NCBI GenBank assembly: GCA_900546245.1
Contig: URBY01000045.1
Span: forward strand, 1-8,376
Direction of reading: 5' to 3'
Length of the DNA: 8,376 bases
DNA from: an uncultured Mycoplasmatota bacterium
Lineage (GTDB): Bacteria; Bacillota_I; Bacilli_A; RF39; UBA660
Notes under the pieces: model-generated
Database searches by the model: none
Told to the model about the DNA's origin: nothing
The model's input: the letters and a program-made list of their open reading frames with translations, nothing else
Position numbers and translations under genes: made by a program
Shown: positions 5,122-8,376 of the stretch, piece by piece
How positions within the stretch are numbered: position 1 is the first letter of the stretch
Layout: every line of letters starts with the position of its first letter

Positions 5122-6853
5122 CTTTATTACTCTCCTTCATTTTTAAATCTACTATTTTTTGCGCTATTTCTATTTTTTTTACACTATTTGATTCATTTTT
5201 TAACTCACTTGTAAGTTTTTTAATTTGATTATTATACAAACTTTCTTTAATTACGTCAAAATAATTATCAATATTATCATTTAATTCATCTTCTGTATAC
5301 TTTAAATCTGATATATCAACTACTAAATTTATTAGTTCTTTTTTATCTTCCAAATATATTATAAAATCACTTAAGTTAAAACTATTAAACTTCTTATAAA
5401 AAAGTACTATTTCACTTGCAAGTTTTCTTTCTGTATCATTTGGTAAATATGATAAATTGTTAAAATAATAAAGTATCATATTATTATCATTTATCATTCT
5501 ATACAAAATATACTTAGATGCTTTTTCATACTTATTTATTTTTATATTTTTTGGTTTATGAGTTATAATTAAATTTTTTTCTTTTTCTTTTAATTTTGAT
5601 TTTATTAAATCATATGAAACATTAGTTGACTCTGATAATTTTTTTATTTCTATTTCTCTTACTATATCATCATCTATTTTTTCAAATTCTTTTATCATAA
5701 CATTTATATAGTTAGATACTTCTTTACTATCATTAAAATCAATATTTTCTTTATAACTAGATAATTTATAATCATATACACTTTGTGCATGAGACAAATT
5801 ATAAATCATTTTGTCTTTTCCTTTTGTAAGTATATATTCATCTGGATCTAAATTATCTTCTAGTCTTACTACCTTTATATTACTATCGTTTCCATTAGCA
5901 AGTTCAATAAATGCATTAGTTGCTTTTTCACCTGCTTTATCTCCATCAAACATAAGCGTTATATTAGGCGCTAGTTTTTGAATTAAATTAAGCTGGTGTT
6001 TTGTAACTGCTGTACCCATTGTCGCAACAACATTTACAATTCCAATAGTGCTTAATCTTATTACATCCATGAAACCTTCTACAACAATTATATTTTTTTC
6101 TTTTCTTGCTTCTTTTTTTGCAATATGGTAGTTATATAAAAGTTCACCCTTTTTAAATATTTCTGTTTCTTTTGTATTAATATATTTGCTTTCGCTTTTT
6201 TGATTATATATTCTACCTGAAAAACCTACTACATTTCCTTCTAAATCATAAAGTGGAAACATTATTCTATTTTTATAAATATCATATATATTATTTCCAT
6301 TTTGAACAGCAACTCCAGATGATACTATATCATCATCTTTAAAACCTTTTGCTTTTAAAGCATTACATAACTCAGAATCAGAAAGCGAAAGCCCTATATT
6401 AAAGTTTTTAATAACATCTTCATCTATTTTTCTGTTTAGCAAATATTTTTTTGCATCTTTACCATAAACAGTATTTAAGTTGTTTTGATAAAACTTATAA
6501 GCAATATTATAAATATCATATAATGGTGACTTTTTAGTATTTTCTTTTTTACTTGTACCTATATCAATACTAACACCTATTTTATCCGCAACTATTTTTA
6601 CTGCTTCATAAAATGAAACTTTTTCATATTCCATTACAAAATTAAATACATTACCAGCATTACCACAAACAAAGCATTTGTATACTCCTTTTTCAGGTGA
6701 TACACTCATACTAGGATTATGATCATCATGAAATGGACATATTCCAAAATAATTTTTTCCTCTTTGTGTTAGAGGTACATAATCTCTAATAATATCTACT
6801 ATATTTGCTTTTCTTTGTATGCTAAGTATTTCTTCATAAGAAATGTTAGCCAT
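5114..6853 (-). CDS. dnaG: DNA primase DnaG
   Basis: Synthesises RNA primers for lagging-strand replication in association with the replicative helicase. The N-terminal zinc-ribbon has C39, H42, C60 and C63 (CPFHDDHNPS and YKCFVCGNAGN). The catalytic core follows, with R196 in KNRIMFPL, FSGR (211-214) and YINT (224-227). The TOPRIM metal site is E259 in VVEGFMDV and D303/D305 in LMFDGDKAG. Residues after about 430 form the divergent helicase-binding C-terminal region, which is Lys/Asn-rich. The 579-residue length is normal. The start is ATG at 6853, with GGAG seven bases upstream. The gene ends in TGA at 5114-5116, which shows TGA is a stop here. It is the first gene of dnaG-rpoD-trmK and is preceded by a sigma-H-like promoter element. 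Confidence 0.97.
   Translation of the reverse strand: MANISYEEILSIQRKANIVDIIRDYVPLTQRGKNYFGICPFHDDHNPSMSVSPEKGVYKCFVCGNAGNVFNFVMEYEKVSFYEAVKIVADKIGVSIDIGTSKKENTKKSPLYDIYNIAYKFYQNNLNTVYGKDAKKYLLNRKIDEDVIKNFNIGLSLSDSELCNALKAKGFKDDDIVSSGVAVQNGNNIYDIYKNRIMFPLYDLEGNVVGFSGRIYNQKSESKYINTKETEIFKKGELLYNYHIAKKEARKEKNIIVVEGFMDVIRLSTIGIVNVVATMGTAVTKHQLNLIQKLAPNITLMFDGDKAGEKATNAFIELANGNDSNIKVVRLEDNLDPDEYILTKGKDKMIYNLSHAQSVYDYKLSSYKENIDFNDSKEVSNYINVMIKEFEKIDDDIVREIEIKKLSESTNVSYDLIKSKLKEKEKNLIITHKPKNIKINKYEKASKYILYRMINDNNMILYYFNNLSYLPNDTERKLASEIVLFYKKFNSFNLSDFIIYLEDKKELINLVVDISDLKYTEDELNDNIDNYFDVIKESLYNNQIKKLTSELKNESNSVKKIEIAQKIVDLKMKESNKDE
5132..5137 (-). promoter_or_regulatory. Ribosome binding site of rpoD inside dnaG
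   Basis: AAGGAG 10 bases before the rpoD ATG, in the last codons of dnaG (encoding parts of MKESNKDE). It lets rpoD be initiated independently even though the two genes overlap. Confidence 0.75.
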
Positions 6854-6875
6854 TTAATCACTCCAAACCACTCAA

Positions 6876-6916
6876 TTATTATATTCTCCGTTTCTCCCTC
6901 AAATTCCCCTAAAAAA
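6876..6916 (-). promoter_or_regulatory. Sigma-H-like promoter element upstream of dnaG-rpoD-trmK
   Basis: Minus strand: TTTTTTAGGGG (6916-6906), 15 bases, CGGAGAATATAAT (6890-6878). It reads AGGGGAATT-n12-GGAGAATAT against the sigma-H consensus RnAGGAwWW-n11/12-RnnGAATww, with one mismatch. The transcript would start roughly 25 bases before the dnaG ATG, leaving room for the ribosome site. A TATAAT overlaps the -10, so the housekeeping sigma might also use it, though no TTGACA-like -35 is present. A- and T-tracts lie upstream (to about 6937). The Bacillus subtilis rpoD operon is known to have a sigma-H promoter, which supports the reading. The same element occurs at 236-276. Confidence 0.6.
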
Positions 6917-6986
6917 TCAAAAAAATTTTAATTTTTTTGCATATTTTACACTTTTTTTACATATTTTTTTATAGAAAGGGCATAAT

Positions 6987-7523
6987 ATGAGCAAAAAAAG
7001 ATTAAAAATTATTTCTACAATTTTAGTGATTTTATTTAGTTTTTTATTCCATAGTATCTATGATAAATTTCCAAATTTTATTACTTCCCTATTCTTTCCA
7101 GTAAATGAATCAATATGGGAACATATGAAAATAGTATATTTAAGTTATGTTGCAGCTTATATAATTGAACTTATTATTATTCATAAAACTAACATGCACA
7201 GTTTTAATCAAAAAGCATCTATAGTAATAAGTATTTTATTTAATATTGTAATTTATTTAGCATTCTATATACCAGTATATAATATTTTTGGATTTAATGA
7301 ATTTGTTACTATTTCCTCTTATATAATCAGTATTATTATTACAGAAATAGTATCATATAAAGTAATTACAAGTAATAAAAATTATAGTTTTTTTAATAAA
7401 TATTCTTATCTTATACTATTTATAATAGAACTTATATTTATATATTTAACTTATTTTCCATTAAAATTAGATATTTTTGTTGATAAACTAAATAAAAAAA
7501 TAGGAATTAGTAATTTATACTAG
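6987..7523 (+). CDS. DUF6512 family integral membrane protein
   Basis: A 178-residue hydrophobic protein with about five membrane helices (roughly 7-23, 48-65, 77-100, 106-125, 138-156). The signature PVNESIWEHMKIVY (38-51) and the closing TYFPLKLDIFVD…IGI (155-174) match what I recall of the DUF6512 family of Firmicute membrane proteins, whose function is unknown. The start is ATG at 6987 with AGAAAGGG six to seven bases upstream. It is transcribed alone, diverging from dnaG across a 133-base AT-rich gap, and ends in a bidirectional hairpin that includes its last codons. No convincing promoter was found: the leader has only T-rich runs and a weak TTGCAT (6938). Confidence 0.75.
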   Translation: MSKKRLKIISTILVILFSFLFHSIYDKFPNFITSLFFPVNESIWEHMKIVYLSYVAAYIIELIIIHKTNMHSFNQKASIVISILFNIVIYLAFYIPVYNIFGFNEFVTISSYIISIIITEIVSYKVITSNKNYSFFNKYSYLILFIIELIFIYLTYFPLKLDIFVDKLNKKIGISNLY

Positions 7524-7534
7524 TTCCTATTTTT
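7496..7534. terminator. Bidirectional terminator between the DUF6512 gene and the membrane-anchored protein gene
   Basis: AAAAATAGGAATTAGT (7496-7511) pairs with ACTAGTTCCTATTTTT (7519-7534): 16 base pairs with one T-G wobble, and a 7-base loop. The U-rich arm serves either strand. The left arm and loop encode the last residues of the DUF6512 protein, and the minus-strand gene stops one base beyond the right arm. Confidence 0.88.
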
Positions 7535-7535
7535 A

Positions 7536-8177
7536 TTATTCAAACATATCTATTTTATATGTATTATTTACTTTTTTAAATATTATATATAATGGATAAG
7601 AATCACTATCTATTTCATTACTTTGTCCATCTAAAGTAACACCATTTATGATTTGTCCTGTTGCAACTACAGTATCATCACTTTCTGATACAACTGTAAG
7701 TGGTCTTTTACCAGAATCAGTTACATTAAATATACTTCCTAGTAATACACTTTCAATATTTGATATATTACTTTCTAAATAATTAATTCCTTTATCCGTA
7801 AAGTATTTACTAGCAGAATCCTTATTTACTGTATATACTACATTATTCTTTTCAAAACTTGATTTTAAAATACTATTACTTGGATCATTAAAATCAGTCA
7901 TTTTTTGATATGCTTCCTTGTATACTTTAGTAATTTCATCTAATACTTTTGTTTCATCAGTCTTTTTATCTTCTTCTTTTACAGTATTATCTTTCTTAAC
8001 TGTATTATTATTTTTAGTTGTCTCTTCCGTATTATTTTTAAATAAGTTCATGTTAGTATTATTTGATGTATATTGTCCAACTATAAACATAATAACACTT
8101 ATTAATAATACTAATAATATTACTACTAAAACCTTTAAACCATTTTTTTCTTTTTTTACCGCATTTTCTTGTTCCAT
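7536..8177 (-). CDS. Membrane-anchored extracytoplasmic protein of unknown function
   Basis: I do not recognise this family. The 213 residues comprise a short Lys/Glu-rich cytoplasmic N-terminus, one transmembrane helix (about 13-34, LKVLVVILLVLLISVIMFIV), a hydrophilic Asn/Thr/Lys/Glu linker (38-77) and a folded-looking domain (78-213). That domain starts with an amphipathic helix (LDEITKVYKEAYQKM) and ends with alternating strands (TVVSESDDTVVATGQI, YPLYIIFKKVNNTYKIDMF). The positive-then-hydrophobic order without a lipobox suggests an N-in anchor with the domain outside the cell; there is no Cys at a lipid-attachment position. The shape is compatible with a small alpha+beta (for example NTF2-like) fold, but this is a guess. 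The start is ATG at 8177 with AGGAGG seven bases upstream and an extended -10 promoter at 8201-8209. It appears to be a single-gene unit. Confidence 0.8.
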   Translation of the reverse strand: MEQENAVKKEKNGLKVLVVILLVLLISVIMFIVGQYTSNNTNMNLFKNNTEETTKNNNTVKKDNTVKEEDKKTDETKVLDEITKVYKEAYQKMTDFNDPSNSILKSSFEKNNVVYTVNKDSASKYFTDKGINYLESNISNIESVLLGSIFNVTDSGKRPLTVVSESDDTVVATGQIINGVTLDGQSNEIDSDSYPLYIIFKKVNNTYKIDMFE

Positions 8178-8200
8178 ATAAATTCCTCCTATTTTTCTTT

Positions 8201-8209
8201 ATTATATCA
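8201..8209 (-). promoter_or_regulatory. Extended -10 promoter of the membrane-anchored protein gene
   Basis: Minus strand TGATATAAT (TGnTATAAT), about 24 bases before the ATG and just upstream of AGGAGG. The -35 region is a T-rich run without a TTGACA match. The same nine bases form the pilC promoter. Confidence 0.55.
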
Positions 8210-8232
8210 TTTATTACTAACAAAAAGAAAAC

Positions 8233-8260
8233 AAAAAAAGACTATTTTTACATAGCCTTT
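8233..8260 (-). terminator. Rho-independent terminator of the partial gene at the right edge
   Basis: Minus strand AAAGGCTAT (8260-8252) pairs with ATAGTCTTT (8245-8237) with one G-T wobble, with a 6-base loop and a run of T continuing to 8233. It begins six bases after the TAA of the upstream gene and separates it from the gene at 7536-8177. Confidence 0.82.
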
Positions 8261-8266
8261 ACATTA

Positions 8267-8376
8267 TTAATTACAAGTGTAATATACTTTTTTTCTAAAT
8301 GCAGCACTTAATCCTGTTCCCGTACATGCACCACCATTTCCATTATCTAATTCTCCTGAACTAGGTGATCTATATT
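8267..8376 (-). CDS. C-terminal fragment of an unidentified protein (cut by window edge)
   Basis: An open reading frame enters from the right edge and ends with TAA at 8267-8269, leaving 35 residues. It reads YRSPSSGELDNGNGG, then ACTGTGLSAAFRKKVYYTCN. Support for it being real: it is open to the edge and stops six bases before a good terminator on the same strand. The Gly/Ser/Asn-rich stretch with two cysteines (one in ACTG, one two residues from the end) suggests an extracytoplasmic protein with a possible C-terminal disulfide, such as a surface protein or pilin-like subunit, but the fragment is too short to name a family. Confidence 0.65.
   Translation of the reverse strand, partial: YRSPSSGELDNGNGGACTGTGLSAAFRKKVYYTCN

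Noticed and set aside
4958..5228. Two overlapping plus-strand frames opposite the dnaG/rpoD junction
   Set aside because: Ser/Phe/Leu-rich shadows of Lys/Glu-rich coding sequence on the minus strand.
244..6916. The twin elements as ends of a mobile element enclosing pilC-dnaG
   Set aside because: They are direct, not inverted, copies, differ in the spacer, and the enclosed genes are core housekeeping genes; a promoter explains them better.
6919..6937. Possible terminator from AAAAAAATT…AATTTTTTT upstream of dnaG
   Set aside because: The stem is all A-T and no gene ends here; it is more likely a promoter-upstream A/T tract.
7918..8181. Plus-strand open frame opposite the membrane-anchored protein gene
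   Set aside because: Shadow of the Asn/Lys-rich linker; the minus-strand gene has promoter, ribosome site and terminator.

Overview
This is an AT-rich bacterial chromosome segment. Genes are short-spaced, proteins are rich in Lys, Asn and Ile, and ribosome sites are purine-rich (AAGGAG/AGGAGG). The code looks standard: conserved tryptophans such as the TWW of sigma-70 region 2.4 are TGG, and dnaG ends in TGA. The gene content (dnaG-rpoD-trmK with a nearby YqfQ/VrrA-like gene, prepilin peptidase, DUF6512, Rpn-type nuclease) points to a low-GC Firmicute, most likely an uncultured gut Bacilli or Mollicutes-like lineage that kept TGA as stop. The placement is inference.

Layout, left to right. 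At 1-187 (minus) is the start of an Rpn/PD-(D/E)XK transposase-family gene, cut by the window edge. At 294-2902 (minus) is a two-gene type IV pilus/competence-type unit: an inner-membrane PilC/GspF/ComGB-like platform protein with an unusual ~190-residue N-terminal extension, then a prepilin peptidase, closed by a hairpin terminator. At 3016-3327 (plus) is a small YqfQ/VrrA-like gene carrying an 18-bp tandem repeat. At 3339-6853 (minus) is the core operon dnaG-rpoD-trmK, with 8-nt overlaps at both junctions. At 6987-7523 (plus) is a DUF6512 membrane protein. At 7536-8177 (minus) is a single-pass membrane-anchored protein of unknown function. At 8267-8376 (minus) is the C-terminal end of an unknown gene.

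How they fit together: primase and the main sigma factor are co-transcribed, as in Bacillus, with a tRNA m1A22 methyltransferase as the last cistron. The platform protein and peptidase would work with a pilus ATPase and pilins that must be encoded elsewhere. Most transcription units end in clear hairpins, and three of these hairpins overlap the last codons of a gene.

The most notable signal outside the genes is a pair of nearly identical promoter-like elements, one upstream of the Rpn-family gene (236-276) and one upstream of dnaG (6876-6916). Each has TTTTTTAGGGGAA, then after identical spacing ACGGAGAATA. They fit the Bacillus sigma-H consensus closely, and the Bacillus rpoD operon is known to have a sigma-H promoter. 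No RNA genes, CRISPR arrays or insertion sequences were seen. No gene-free stretch exceeds about 135 bases.
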